A stretch of 64,000 nt of DNA from Bos javanicus (taxonomy: Eukaryota > Chordata > Mammalia > Artiodactyla > Bovidae). The translations under genes and the position numbers were made by a program. The notes under the pieces are model-generated. The model saw only the letters and a program-made list of their open reading frames with translations. It did not search any database and was not told where the DNA came from. The stretch is taken from NCBI RefSeq assembly GCF_032452875.1, contig NC_083881.1, positions 65,293,689 through 65,357,688 of the forward strand, written 5' to 3'. Below, piece after piece: positions 36,697 through 49,295 of this stretch. Position 1 is the first letter of the stretch; the number at the start of each line of letters is the position of its first letter.

Positions 36697-36817
36697 CTGG
36701 TGGCAAATCAGGATCTGTGGGAGTGGCCTGTTGAATTCTTCGGGGTTTTGCTGATGTTTTTGTGTTCTCAGTAGTACTACGGTTGGTAGAATTAGAACCA
36801 CAGCTTTCATGGTCATC
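36697..36817 (-). CDS. VPS13B: VPS13B coding exon (121 bp, most upstream in window)
   Basis: This internal exon encodes 40 codons plus one base. It starts in phase 0 with Asp-Asp-His-Glu-Ser-Cys-Gly and ends at Pro-Asp-Leu-Pro-Pro plus the first base of a Gly codon. The acceptor AG is at 36818-36819 after a modest pyrimidine tract, and the donor GT is at 36695-36696. The peptide is hydrophilic and rich in Ser, Thr and Asn, as expected of a loop within the chorein-type N-terminal region of VPS13 proteins. I recognised it by near identity to the human VPS13B peptide as I remember it (about residues 98-138), with a few substitutions in the Ser/Thr/Lys stretch. VPS13B is a Golgi-associated bridge-like lipid-transfer protein, and loss causes Cohen syndrome in humans. 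By human numbering I believe this is exon 4. Skipping it would shift the frame. Confidence 0.96.
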
Positions 36818-37257
36818 CTATTTTTATTTGGAAGAAAGAAAAGCAAAGTATCAATCACCATTCAAAAATTTTAAAAAGTTTTCTTGAACGTATGTAGGTT
36901 ACTAAAATTGATGTTAGACTCTTCCAACTTTATTTTTTTAGCTATAAAAACCTATGTAACCAAAATTTTTGTACTTTGTACTCTTAAACAGCATTTTTAA
37001 AACAAGTAGTAGTTTAAAATCAGAAACTATTTCTTTAGTTGATATCAAAACAAACCACTTGATAATGTCAAATATGGCTTTAGCAAAAGAAGACAATTCA
37101 ATTGAAGCTTTTAAACATTTTCCATTTGAAAATCTGAAATAAATGGTAAGGGTTTTAATTTTCACATATTTGTTTATATATTAAAACCCTCACTATTTTG
37201 TGAGTTGGGAATCCAAGCTGTCTTCTTAATCACTTTTTTTTTTAATTAGTAATTTTG

Positions 37258-37426
37258 TTTGTTTTAGTTTCTAAGTTGTATCCAACTCTTAGGGCTCCAC
37301 TGTGGATTTCCCAGGCAAGAACACCTGAGCAGGTTGCTCTTCTCCAGATCTTCTGGACCCAGGGATAGAATCCAGTCTCTTGCATTGCAGGCAGATTCTT
37401 TTCCACTGAGCCACAGGGGAAACCCA
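37258..37426 (-). mobile_element. Bov-tA SINE, diverged
   Basis: A worn reverse Bov-tA (TTGCATTGCAGGCAGATTCT, CCACTGAGCCACAGGGGAAA). Confidence 0.85.
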
Positions 37427-37469
37427 TCTTTTTTTCTTGGTAATAATTTATTTTTTGTTTGTTTTTTTG

Positions 37470-37566
37470 AAGTCTATTTTTTTAAGCTTTTTTTTTTAAC
37501 TGAAGGATAATTCCTTTACAGTATTGCATTGGTTTTTACCAACATCAATATGAATCAGCCAGCCCA
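37470..37566 (-). mobile_element. Short L1 (bovine type) 3' tail, reverse
   Basis: A T-rich start followed by GGATAATTCCTTTACAGTAT, TGCATTGGTTTTTACC and AACATCAATATGAATCAGCC, the complement of a ruminant L1 3' end. Confidence 0.8.
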
Positions 37567-38205
37567 CCTTTAAGGATTAATCTTAATCATCTTTAGAATT
37601 CTTGGCACCCATTTAACAATGTTCACTGAATTGTTATTATTCAGATTAGATAAGAGGTCTAACTAGTTTCTAATATGGATAACATAAAAACTTCAAAATA
37701 TACATATTTTTGAAATTTACACAATACAAATGAGTACTCTTTACCTGACTTGATTCAACGAACATTTATAAAATGTTTTTATGTGTTAATCGCTAGATTT
37801 ACAAAAGCAACTGTCCTCAAAGATTCCAGAATCTATTTGAAATACATAAAACCAGTCTACAAGAGTACTTTTTTGTTTACTTTCAAGTAATAGGAACACA
37901 AAGAGTCATTCTATTTGGAAGAACCAGAGAGATCAGGTCATTAAAACTGAGTGAATGTTTTAGGTTAAAATCAGAGGTTAAATGGGGGGAAACTATAAAT
38001 AGCACATACAAAGAATAATGATCAGTCAAAAGAAAAAAAAAAGCCACAATAGACAACATTTAAGATGGGAGAACAATACCAAAAGCTAAAGGCGGGGTCT
38101 AGTTCAATAAAAACGCAGTCATGTAAAGAACGATAGAGATGTTGTCAACCTTCATTCTATTTGATACTCAAGATTTGGTAATTAGGAGGAGGGTGCCAAT
38201 AAACA

Positions 38206-38229
38206 AAAAAAAAAAAGGGGGGGGGGAGG
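38206..38229. repeat. A-run joined to G-run
   Basis: About 12 A followed directly by about 10 G. A similar junction occurs at 29870-29886. Confidence 0.85.
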
Positions 38230-40424
38230 TTTGGTAATCCAGTAGAGGGACAGGAGTGAGAAAAGTAAAAGAGTAGATCAAAGGGTGAATAACAAGTTAA
38301 GATGGAAAAAATAAGCATAGATTGCTCTTTCAAAAAAACAGGTATTACAAGGAGGAAATAGATGGGGTAGTAATATGAAATAAAAGCATCTGACATCACC
38401 TTATTCCTTTGGGGAGGTTAAACTAGCACATTCTGCTTGAGAGATGCCTATGAGGAAACAGAGATCAAATACCTCTCCAACACAAAGGGAAACTGATGGT
38501 ATACTGTGCATCATTAACTCATTAATCAACAATAAAACTATTTCATAATGCTTAAAAGAATGGTCATGAATTTAGTTTTTCTCTTATATATTTGAAGAGA
38601 AAATTTCAAGAACTAAAAGAAGGTTACTACTAAATTTACCATTCTAATACGATACTACAGGCAATAAGAACAGTGATAGGCCCTCCTTCAGGATACAAAA
38701 ATGTTCTTCACTACAACCACTAACAGGATTATATAATAATAAAAATGAATCTTTTACAATATGGCATGACTTCAGATGCTAGTCATACATTAGTAAAAGA
38801 AAAAATTTCTGTCTGAAACTTTGTTACAAGCAAAAAATTGAAAGATTTGCTATAATAAAAAATGAAGAAAATTTGCGCACAAACTTGTATTCATTTTAAG
38901 TTAATGCAAAACAAACTTCACAGCATTTCATTCCACGAAACAACTTCACTATTCAATCTTTATAATGACATCTTCTGTTATTTTGGGGACTGTTATAGTC
39001 TCTAAATACTAAAAGACTACTACTGTGAATAAAACCTCACTGTAATTACTTTTAGTTCAACTTAGATCCTTAAAAATGTCTGTAGTCATACACTTCTGCA
39101 CAATGTTAACATTAAAAGCACACTATTAATTTTTGAAACATATGGTTGTCTCAAAAGCCCAGAAGTAAAACATATTCATTAAAGAGATGTGAAAAAGTTC
39201 CAAGTGAACTGCCAAAACTAGCATAATTATGAAAATATTTAACACTGAAACCATCTGAAATCACATACTGTATATAGATTACAGTGATGTCATAATAAAC
39301 ATTCCAGCCAAAATGCACTAAAACTACTGCAGTCCAATAAATCTGGCATACACTAGATGACAAATACCTTAAAGCAAGAAGAAAGAACAAGTTATTTTAT
39401 TTTTAAAAAGTTATTAGCAGCAAAAAAGGGTAAACTGCATAGATTAAGTATAAGTTTTCAAACAGTCTTTTAAAAAGTGAATAAAGCTTCCCTACAATCT
39501 TCACGTTTTTATCATTTAAAAGAAAAACAAACTAACTTTATTTATTTAAACAAAAATTTTAATAACTTAAAATTTCAGTGTGCCTTAAAAAAGGGCATTA
39601 ATCTTGGTACCCATAGGAATGAAACAAACATTACCAAATATGTAAACACTTCTTTCTTAATTATGCTTAGGAAATCATGGGTGCATATATATTATAATTA
39701 GAAAATAATTCTTTTGATAATTTCAACTTGTTTTCTTTTCAATTACATTTTAATTGCATCAATTATAAGTGAGCTTCCATTCAAACCATGCCCCAACTAA
39801 CTTAAAAATAAAGTAAAACAATTATAATATTTACTATTAACACTGGAATCATTAGTTTGAATTCATCATCTGCTTTTAACCAATATAACTATTACACATT
39901 TTAATTCATTGAAAGTCTCTAACTTCTAATAAAAGAAACTCTGTTCTCAAAAATACTAGCTAAAATGTTTTGAGATAATTTTTAACCCCAAACACATTAC
40001 AGTTATATCTTTCTTATTTAGGTTACAATTTTTCCAAAATGTCAAGTTAAGTATATTTCATGGCAAAAGAATGTTGTCTCTTGGGGACCACATAGCTATT
40101 TCTGAAAATACTGCCCTTTGCTCCTCATGAAACAAGCAAGAATGTCATTTCCTTACAAAAGTTCCTAACAGAGGGAAAATGTGGCAAAACCCTGTATTTA
40201 AATAGATCCGTTACTTTCACACTGACAGATCATGGGATCATGTTGCATACTTTTCACCTTAGCCCTCGAAGGGCTAGTCAATTAAAACTGGAAAGCCATC
40301 AACTCCCGGATTCACAACAGTAGAGTAAGCTTGAGGACAAAACTTAAAACAGGTGACTGAATCATTCTAAGTCCTTGTTTTAGAAAAAGGTTAAAAGTAA
40401 GAAAGAGTTGAGGAAGGAGAGACC

Positions 40425-41230
40425 AAAAGACACAACCAAGAAGTGTCGTGTCTTGCATTATTCAGCCCTGCAGCACCAAACTTGGGAGGCAGAGGACTAA
40501 GGCTCATCTGGCAGCTCTGGTCACTCCCGAAGAGAGTGTGAGGGCCTTGGAAACGAACTGCTGCAAAGCCCGTTAGGTAAGTTCACCTCTAACCCCTCCA
40601 GAAGCAAGTACAAAGACAACAGTCGCAAAAAAAAAATCTCTAAAGGTAAGCCGGTACTTTGGAGAGTCAGAGAGCCAAGGCAAGTCAGCAGTGCAGAGGG
40701 ACACTTGTAGAACATGAGCTAGCCAGGAAAAATATACATATATATTACCTTCTGGGGTAAAATTGGGCATCTCTGGATCCCTTCTACTCTGATAGGAATA
40801 TTAATAAACTTAACTTTAGTCATTTAAAAAAAAAAAAAAGCCAAGCCACCTCAGTAAAGGAGGTGTGTATACCTCCAGCCTCTTCACACATCAGCTTAAG
40901 CCCACAACAAGAGGCTGCTTCCATCTTCTCTGCAATCAAGGGTGTGACAGGCTGGGAAAGAAGAAGAGAGAGCTGATGCTCCCCTGCATTCTTTTACTGG
41001 AACCTCCCAAAAGGAGGGACAGCTAACCTAACAGGCCAAAACTGAACATACGCTAAGACATATTAGGCTACATTTTAACAGAGAAAGAGATCACTGTCCT
41101 AACTGTAAACACCTGTGTGGTGGAGCCACTCTTCTACCTGAGAGCCATGTTCCCCACATGACGTGATAACTAACCATCGCTCCTCTGGCCTTCTTTTCAC
41201 ATTCTCAGCCATGTAATCCAGGATACTGCC
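40425..41230. other. Apparently less AT-rich intronic patch, unidentified
   Basis: Compared with the surrounding AT-rich intron, this block seems to have more G and C and several CpGs (for example in GTCGTGTC, CCCGAAG, AACGAAC, CCCGTTAGG and GCCGGTAC). I see no repeat family and no convincing reading frame. It may be unique conserved or regulatory DNA. The contrast was judged by eye only. Confidence 0.4.
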
Positions 41231-41769
41231 CCTTCCAGAGAACAATCAAACTCTACTGGTTAACAGCATAATGTTAGAAAAAATCTGTCCTTTATTACTG
41301 CCGATGACATTATTTTTCCTTCGAATCAGTTGGTATATATCATATAGGCAACTTCTCCCCTCTTTTTAAAAATCACTGAATTGAAGTGTTTAGACTCATC
41401 CTTAGATTTGGAATGTGAAATAGGCAGAAATTAAGGAAGGAGAGAACAAAAGTACATACAGAGGCATCCCAGCCTAAGCCACACTCCACCATCTAATATT
41501 TACCAAAATTCAGTAGGGATTGGGTGAGTGAGCCGATTAATGAAACTGCACTTTGTCTTCTTACATGTGTAACTTCCCTCAACAAGAACCACTTGATTTT
41601 TTTTTTTTTTTTAACTATCTGTTAGGCATTTTGAGAGAAAACAGGTAGTACAAATGGATGGTACTTATCCTGGTAGCCTTACTTAGATGCATAAAAAGGT
41701 TAAGAGCAATTCAAGTTAATCAGCATTAATTACATAGGTCTCACACACACAAACGCAAAAATAACAGTA

Positions 41770-41850
41770 AAATTTACTGAGCATTTATACGTGCCAGACC
41801 TCCATTATTTTAAGGATGAGGAATTTGGGGCTTAAGAGGTTCTAAGCTCA
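41770..41850 (+). mobile_element. MIR SINE fragment
   Basis: ACTGAGCATTTATACGTGCCAGA followed by TTTTAAGGATGAGGAATTTGG and GCTTAAGAGGTT is the order of the MIR core. Confidence 0.7.
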
Positions 41851-42022
41851 AAAGACATGAAGGAAAACAGCTAGGATGAACGCCCAGATACGTCTTATAG
41901 AAAGCCCCTTCCATTGCTACTGATAAAAGACAGGAAAACAAAGAGGAAGAAAAAGAATGGCAGAGAGAGAGGAAAAAAGACACACAGGAAAAAACTTTCT
42001 GTTTATGGCGTTCTCAATGGGT

Positions 42023-42160
42023 TACTGGAGAAGGAAATGGCAACCCACTCCAGTACTCTTGCCTACAGAATTCGGTGGACGGAGGAGCCTGGTGGGCTGC
42101 CATCTATGGGGTTGCACAGAGTCGGACACAACTAAAGCGACTTAGCAACAGCAGCAGCAG
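42023..42160 (+). mobile_element. Bov-A2 SINE, single 3' unit
   Basis: A sense single Bov-A2 unit from GGAGAAGGAAATGGCAACCC to the CAGCAGCAG tail, between direct repeats CAATGGGT (42015-42022 and 42161-42168). Confidence 0.93.
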
Positions 42161-42459
42161 CAATGGGTAATGAGTATCAGTTCAAGAAATATAAGCTTTA
42201 TTCTACATACTCAGGAGCCAATGAAACTTATGAGTAGGAGACTAACAAGATGAAGTACTTTATTCAGGAATAAGAATCTTCAGGTAACGTGACAAAGCAC
42301 AAAAGAAGACATACTAACAATTATAAAAATTAATAGGCTATTATTAGTCAGACAGGGAGTTGACTGTGGCTTAGATCATGAACTGCTTATTGCAAAATTA
42401 AGACTTAAAGAAAGTAGGGAAAACCACTTGGCCATTCAAGTATCACCTAAATTAAAAGC

Positions 42460-44480
42460 CTTAAAATTATATGGTGAAGTGACAAATAGATTAAAGGGAT
42501 TAGATCTGATAGAGTGCCTGAAGACCTATGGATAGATGTTTGTAACATTATTCAGGAAGCAGTAATCAAAACCATCCCCAAGAAAAAGAAATGCAAAAAG
42601 GCAAAATGGTTGTCTGAGGTGGCATGATAAATAGCTGAGAAAAGAAGAGAAGCAAAAGGCAAAGGAGAAAAGGAAAGATATACCCATGTGAATGCAGAGT
42701 TCCAAAGAACAAGGAGATATAAGAAACCCTTCCTCAGTGATCAATGCAAAGAAATAGAGGAAAACAACAGAATGGGAAAGACTAGAAATCTCTTCAAGAA
42801 AAATAAGAGATACCAAGGGAAAATTTCAAGCAAAGATGGGCACAATAAAGGACAGAAACACCAAGGACCTAACTAAAACAGAAGATTAATTAAGAAGAGG
42901 CGGCAAGAATACACAGAAGAACTATACAAAAAAGATCTTCATGACCCAGATAACCAAGATGTTGTGGTCACTCACCTAGAACCAGCCATTCTGGGATGCG
43001 AAGTCATCCTAGATGGCCTTGGGAAGCATCACTACAAACAAAGCTCGTGGAGATCATGAAGTTTCAACTGAGTTACTTCAAATCCTAAAAGATGATGCTG
43101 TGAAAGTGTTGCACTAAATATGCCAGAAAATTTGGAAAACTCAGCAATGGCCACAGGATTGGAAAAGGTCAGTTTTCATTCCAACCCCAAAGAAATGCAA
43201 TGCCAAAGAGTGTTCAAACTACAGCACAACTGCAGTCATTTCACATGCTAGCAACCTAATGCTCAAAATTCTCCAAACGAGGCTTCAATACTACATGACC
43301 TGAGAATTTGCAGATGTTCAAGCTGTATGTAGACAATAAAGAGGAACTAGAGATCAAATTGCCAACATCTGTTGAATCATAGAAAAAGCAAGAGAATTCC
43401 GGAAAAACATCTACTTCTGCTTTATTGATTACACCAAAGCCTCTGACTCTGTGTATCACAACAAACTATGGAAAAGTCTTCAAGAGATGAAGACCACCTG
43501 ACCTGCCTCCTGAGAAACCTGTTTGCAGGTCAAGAAGCAACAGTCAGAACTGGATATAGAACAACGAACTGGTTTCAAATAGGAAAATGAGTACATAAAG
43601 GCTGTATACTGTCACCCTGCTTATTTAACTTCTATGCAGAGTACATCATGCAAAATGCTGGGCTGGATAAGCACAAACTGGAATCAAGATTGCCAGGAGA
43701 AATATCAATAACCTCAGATATGCAGATGACACCACCCTTATAGCAGAAAGCAAGGAACTAAAGAGCCTCTTGATGAAAGAGAGAGGAGAGTGAAAAAGTT
43801 GGCTTAAAACTCAACATTTAAAAAACAAAGCTCATGGCATCCAGTCCCATCACCACATGGCAAATAAATGGGGAAACAATGGAAATAGTGACAGACCTTA
43901 TTTTCTTCAGCTCCAAAAGTACTGCATATGGTGACTGCAGCCATAAAATTAAAAGACACTTACTCCTTGGAAGAAAAGCAGAAAAACTATAACAAACCTA
44001 GACAGCATATTAAAAAGCAGAGACATTACTTTGCCAACAAAGATCCATCTAGTCAAAGCTACGGTTTTTCAGTAGTCATGTATGAATGTGAGAGTTGGAC
44101 TATAAAGAAAGCTGAGCACCAAAGAATTGATACTTTTGAACTGTTGAGAGCCCCTTGGACTGCAAGGAAATCAAACCAGTCAATCCTAAAGGAAATCAAC
44201 CCTGAATATGCACTGGAAGGACTGATGCTGAAGCTGGAGCTCCAATACTTTGGTCACCTGATGCGAAGAACAGACTCATTAAAAAAGAGCCTGATGCTGG
44301 GAAAGACTGAAGGAAGGAGGAGAAGGGGGCAACAGGATCAGACGGTTGGATGGCATCACTGACTCAATGGACATGTTTTTGAACAAGTTCCAGGAAATGG
44401 TGATGGACAGGGAAGCCTGGCATGCTGCAGTCCACGGGGTCGCAAAGAGTCAGACACGACTGAACAACTGAACAACAGCA
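42460..44480 (+). mobile_element. BovB LINE, old and decayed
   Basis: A 2-kb BovB starting upstream of the RT domain, in the region after the endonuclease (phrases such as AGATCTGATAGAGTGCCTGA and CCCAAGAAAAAGAAATGCAA), and reaching the 3' terminus. It carries many indels and stops, so only scattered frames remain (43928-44362 for the C-terminal part). The Tyr-Ala-Asp-Asp region near 43720 is still recognisable. It is one of the older copies in the window. Confidence 0.92.
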
Positions 44481-44587
44481 ATAATAGGTCATTATAATAG
44501 TTTAGAAATTAAATGATGCAAAAAATTAGCAATGAGAATTCTTTTAAAGGCTAGCACCTCAAACTCAATGGTAAAACAAAATTTGTG

Positions 44588-44892
44588 GAGCTTCCCTGGT
44601 GGCTCAGGGGTAAAGAATCCACCTGCCAAAGCTGGAGACATGGATTCAGTCCCTGGTCCTGAAAGATCCCAGGTGCCTTGGAGCAAATAAGCCCCTGCAC
44701 CACAACGTTTGTGTCTATGCTCCAGAGCCCCGGAGCCACAACTACTGAGCCCACAAACGCTAGAGTTCACACTCTGCAGCAGGAGAAGCCACTGCAATGA
44801 CAAGCCCGCATACCATAGCTAGAGCATAGCCCCCGCACTTGCCACAACTAGAGAAAAGCTCATGCAGCAACAAGATCTAGCATAGCCGAAAA
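44588..44892 (+). mobile_element. CHR-1-type SINE
   Basis: A long cetartiodactyl SINE: CTTCCCTGGTGGCTCAGGGG, TCCCTGGTCCTGAAAGATCC, GAGCCACAACTACTGAGCCC and CTAGAGAAAAGCTCATGCAG. The flanks share about AAACAAAATT. The small reading frames inside are meaningless. Confidence 0.82.
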
Positions 44893-45075
44893 TAAACAAA
44901 AATTATCTTTTAAAATGTCAGTCATTCTAATAACATTTTAAAAACTCATGGATTCTGCAACAGACTTATTTCCCCTAACCTCTATTCCTCAAAAAAAAAA
45001 AAAAAAAACAGTCCTTTCTAATTCAGTCAATGAGTAAACATAGCTACTATTTTCTCAGTCTCCTAAGACTCCTTC

Positions 45076-45285
45076 TGTGTGCAGTCACTCAGTAGTATCC
45101 AACTGTTTGACATCCTATGGACTGTAGCCTCCCTGGCTCCTTTGTCCATGGAATTTTCCAGGCAAGAATAGTGGAGTGGGTTGCCATTTCCCACTCCAGG
45201 GCATCTTCCCGATTCAGGGATCAAAGCTGTGTCTGTTTTTCCTGCACTGGCAGGCAGACTCTATACCACTGCACCACCTGGGAAG
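45076..45285 (-). mobile_element. Bov-tA SINE
   Basis: A reverse Bov-tA from the GTGTGCAGTCACTCAGTAGT tail to the head complement CACCACCTGGGAAG. Confidence 0.92.
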
Positions 45286-45346
45286 ATGGTATATCTGCCA
45301 TAATTTTGCAAAATGACTACAATGAGCTTTTACAATTTCAAGTAGA

Positions 45347-46075
45347 GAGATCCCTGGTTAGATTTACTCCTAGGTATTTTATTCCTTTTGCTGTGACTGT
45401 AAATGGGTTTTCTTTATGTCTATGAAAGTTCATCATTAGTCTACAGAAGCAAATCAGGTTTTTGTATATCAATTTTGTAACCAGCAACATTACTGAATTT
45501 ATTTATTAGTTCTAGTAATTCTCTGGTGGCATCTTTAATTCTTTATCTATAATATCATGCCATCTGCAAACAGTGACAGGTTTATTTCTTCCTTTCCAGT
45601 TTGGATTCCTTTTCTTTTTCTTGTCTGATTGCTGTAACCAGAACTTCCAATACTAGACTGAATCTTTGTCTTCTCTTGATCTTAAAGGAAAAGCTTTCAA
45701 CTTTTCACCACGGGGTATGGGTTTTCACCACTGGTGTTGCCTGTGGGTATGCCACATATGGCCTCTATTATATTGAAGTATGCACTTTCCATAACCACTT
45801 TGTTGAGTGCTTTTATCAATAACAAATGTTGAATTTCATCAAAAGCTTTTTTCTGCTTTTATTGATATGGTCATATGATCTTTATTCTCCAATTTGTTAA
45901 TATGATGTGTCACACTGATGAACTTCTGGATATCAAACCATCCTTGCACCCCTGGGATAAATCCCACTTGGTCATGGTGTATGCAATGTATTGTTGAATT
46001 TGGCTGCCTGATATTTGTTGGGGATTTTGCAACCATGTTATTCAGTGATACTGGGACAAAATTTTTGTGTGTGTG
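45347..46075 (-). mobile_element. L1 ORF2 segment, inverted 5' part of the following L1
   Basis: Read on the minus strand this is the L1 ORF2 reverse transcriptase region. The phrases for a ligand-like Asp-Gln-Val-Gly-Phe-Ile-Pro-Gly stretch and for His-His-Ile-Asn-Lys-Leu lie in the frame 45839-46300. It directly abuts sense-oriented L1 sequence at about 46076, in the geometry of a twin-primed L1 insertion. Confidence 0.85.
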
Positions 46076-48060
46076 CTCTTTCAGTGCAATCCCTATCAAA
46101 ATACCAACTGCATTTCTCACAAAACTAGAACTAACTCTAAAATTAGTATGGAAACACAAAAAAAAACACACAAAAAACCAAATAGACAAAAAGGCCTTGA
46201 GACAGAACAAAGCTGGAGTTATCACACTCGCTGGTTGCAAGCTATACTGCAAAGCTTCAGTAATCAAAACAGTACGGTGCTGGACCAAAGACAGACACAC
46301 ACATCAATCGAACAGAGAACACAAAATAAACCAATGCTTCTTATATGGTCAACTAATCCATGACATAGGAGGCAAGAATAAAATCAGGAAAAACATCCTC
46401 TTTAATAAACAGTATTGGGAAAACTGGACAGCTTCATGCAAAAGAATCAAACAGGACTGCTTTCTCATACCAGATATAAAAATAAACTCAGAATGAGTTA
46501 AAGACTTAAATGTAAGATCTGAAACCATAAAATTCCTAGAACTCATAGGCAACACACTCTTTGACAGAGGTTTTGGCAATATTTTTTTTCAATTTGTCTC
46601 CTCAGGAAAGAGAAACGAAAGCAAAAAAACAAATGGGATGACATCAAACCAAAAAGCTTTTACATAACAAAGGAAACCATCAACAAAATGAAAAGTCAAC
46701 CTACTGCATGGGAGAAAATGCTTGCAAAAGATACATGTAATAAAGAAAGGGTTAATTTCCAAAATATATAAAGAATTCACAAAACTCAATATTGAAAAAA
46801 CAAATAATCAGATTAAAAATTAGGTAAAGGACCTGGGCATATTTTTTTTCCAAAGAAGACATACAAATGGCCAAGAAATACATGAAAAGATGCTCAACAT
46901 CACAAATCATCAGGGAAATACAAATCAAACCTACAGTGAGACAGCATCTCACACCTGTCAAAATGACTATCATCAAAAAGACAACAAATAACAAGTGTTG
47001 GTGAGGATGGGGTAAAAAGGGAGTCCTCATGCATTGTCGTGGAGAGGGCAATGGCACCCCACTCCAGTACTCTTGCCTGGAAAATCCCATGGCTGGAGGA
47101 GCCTGGAAGGCTGCAGTCCATGGGGTCGCTGGGAGTCGGACATGACTGAGCAACTTCACTTTCACTTTTCACTTTCATGCATTGGAGGAGGAAATGGCAA
47201 CCCACTCCAGTGTTCTTGCCTGGAGAATCCCAGGGACGGGGAGCCTGGTAGGCTGCCGTCTATGGGGTCGCACAGAGTTGGACACGACTAAAGTGACTTA
47301 GCAGCAGCAACAGCATGCATTGTCAATGGGATTGTAAATTGGTCCAGTCACAATGGAAAACAGTATGGAGGTTGCTCAAAAAATGAAAAACAAAACTATC
47401 ATATAATCTAGAAATTTCAATAGAGGGTATTTGCCTAAAGGAAACAAAAGCACTAACTTGAAAAGATATATGCACCCCAATATTCACTATACCGCTATTA
47501 ATAACAGCCAAGATTCGGACGCAACCTAAGTGTCTACTGATAGATGAATGGATACAGAGGATGTGGGACACACACACACAGTGGAATATTAGCCATAAAA
47601 AATTAAATCTTGTCATCTGCAATAACATGGGTGAATCCACACAGTATAATGCTAACTGAAATAAGTCAGATAAAGAAAAACAAATACCATATGATCTCAC
47701 TTACATGTGGAATCTAAAAACAAAACAAAACAAAAAAACAAACAAGACTCGTAGATACCGAGAACAAATCATTGGTTGCCAAAGAGGAGGAAGGTAAGGG
47801 GTTGGCCAAAATAAGTGAAGGGGATTATCAGGTACCAACCCCCTAGTCATAAAATAAATAAGCCTTGGGAATGTAACATACAGCATAAAGACTATGGCCA
47901 ATAGTTATGTAATAACTTTATATGGAGACAGATCATTACCAAATTTATAGTGATGGTCACTTTGTAATATAAACGACTGTCAAATCACCACATAGTACAC
48001 CTGACACTAACATAATGCTGTATGTCAGTTATATTTCAATTTAAAAAACGAATAAAAGAA
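46076..48060 (+). mobile_element. L1 3' part (ORF2 end and 3' UTR), sense, split by Bov-A2
   Basis: It starts at CAGTGCAATCCCTATCAAAA and runs in order through the C-terminal ORF2 (ACTGGACAGCTTCATGCAAA, AGGAAACCATCAACAAAATG) and the 3' UTR (GTATGGAGGTTGCTCAAAAA, ACATGTGGAATCTAAAAAC) to about 48060. Short frames from old ORF2 survive (46067-46363 and 46349-46579 are shadows). A Bov-A2 lies at 47039-47313. Confidence 0.88.
47039..47313 (+). mobile_element. Bov-A2 SINE (dimeric) inside L1
   Basis: A full dimeric Bov-A2, from GGAGAGGGCAATGGCACCCC through the TTTCACTTTTCACTTTCATG linker to the CAGCAGCAACAG tail. It lies between perfect 11-bp repeats CATGCATTGTC (47028-47038 and 47314-47324). Confidence 0.96.
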
Positions 48061-49295
48061 AGCAGCCATACACAATACTTAACTGTGTTTCAAAAAATCC
48101 TTATTTATAAAAACAGGCAGTAGGCCCATGAGCCATAAACTTTAATTACTCTTGCTTTAAAACACTTGCCTTAATAAAAAATACAGGATAAACAATAATT
48201 CAATCTGAAATTGTTTGGAATCCAATATTTTCATTATATAAGACAAAAAAAAAAAAAAGACAGACTACAATATATCTAACTAATACAATATGTCTAACTA
48301 ATGAGGGACTCTTTAAAATATCCTGGGGGAAAAGTACAAACTTTTTGCCTGGCTGTAGTACTGCTAAGAAGATAAGACATTTCTACCATTATCCCTTTTA
48401 TAACTAATTTCTAACAAAACAACAAATATTGACTAAGAAAAAGAAAAGCAATTTTCAGTAAGAAGATAGCCTGAAGAAAATTCTATAGACCCAAAGGAAA
48501 AGAAATATAAGACATTTCTGAAGAAAATAATACAGCAAAAAAGCACATTCTAAACATATACAAAAGAAGTTAAAATTTGGCTAACATGATAAAGAAAGTA
48601 AAATGTAAAACTTACTTGGAGAAAAACAGATAGAAGAGTGGGGAAACAAAACTGGATACATCTTTCAACCCAGGGAGCATTGAGTACATAAGAAGAATAC
48701 ATTTTGAGACAAATTTTCAGTAAAACACAGAAATTTCTCTAGTATCATAAATACATCTCAATAATACTAATGAAGACAATTAAGATTTTATATAATTGCA
48801 GTAAAGGTTGAGAGATTTAAATTATACTCTATAATAAGAATTTAAAAATTTTATATTAGCTAAGTACTCATATGATAATGCTTCATTCCATTTTTGCTAT
48901 GAAGGGGATTCTGGTAGAACTATAGTATGAGTGTGCTGCTGCTTAAAAAAAAAAAAAGGAAAAAACCTCAGGAGCCATAATGTTTACTATATCTCTGTTT
49001 AAAGAGACAATTGTTTATTTTGTATTTGAAATCCCATAAGAGTATTCTCTAAGTATTCATACTTACAGATACCTTCAACAATGGTTAAGACCAGATCTTA
49101 ATACTTTAATTGTTATAGGATAACAACATATTATCTATTAAGAACTTAAAATTAATGTATAAAATAATCTTGTTTTTCAGATAATATAATCTTTAACAGG
49201 TTAGAAAAATAAGAATCACAATATTTTGCTTCTTAAACATATATCCAGTCTCTTATTGACTTTCCTTTGATGGACAGGAAAATCCAGCTAATCAG

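Noticed and set aside
40521..40770. Overlapping 64- and 65-codon minus-strand frames in the apparently less AT-rich patch
   Set aside because: There is no recognisable family, the two frames overlap in different phases, and no start context or splice sites join them to VPS13B.
45918..46496. A 192-codon protein gene
   Set aside because: The frame crosses the junction of inverted and sense L1 sequence. Its second part is the C-terminal region of L1 ORF2.
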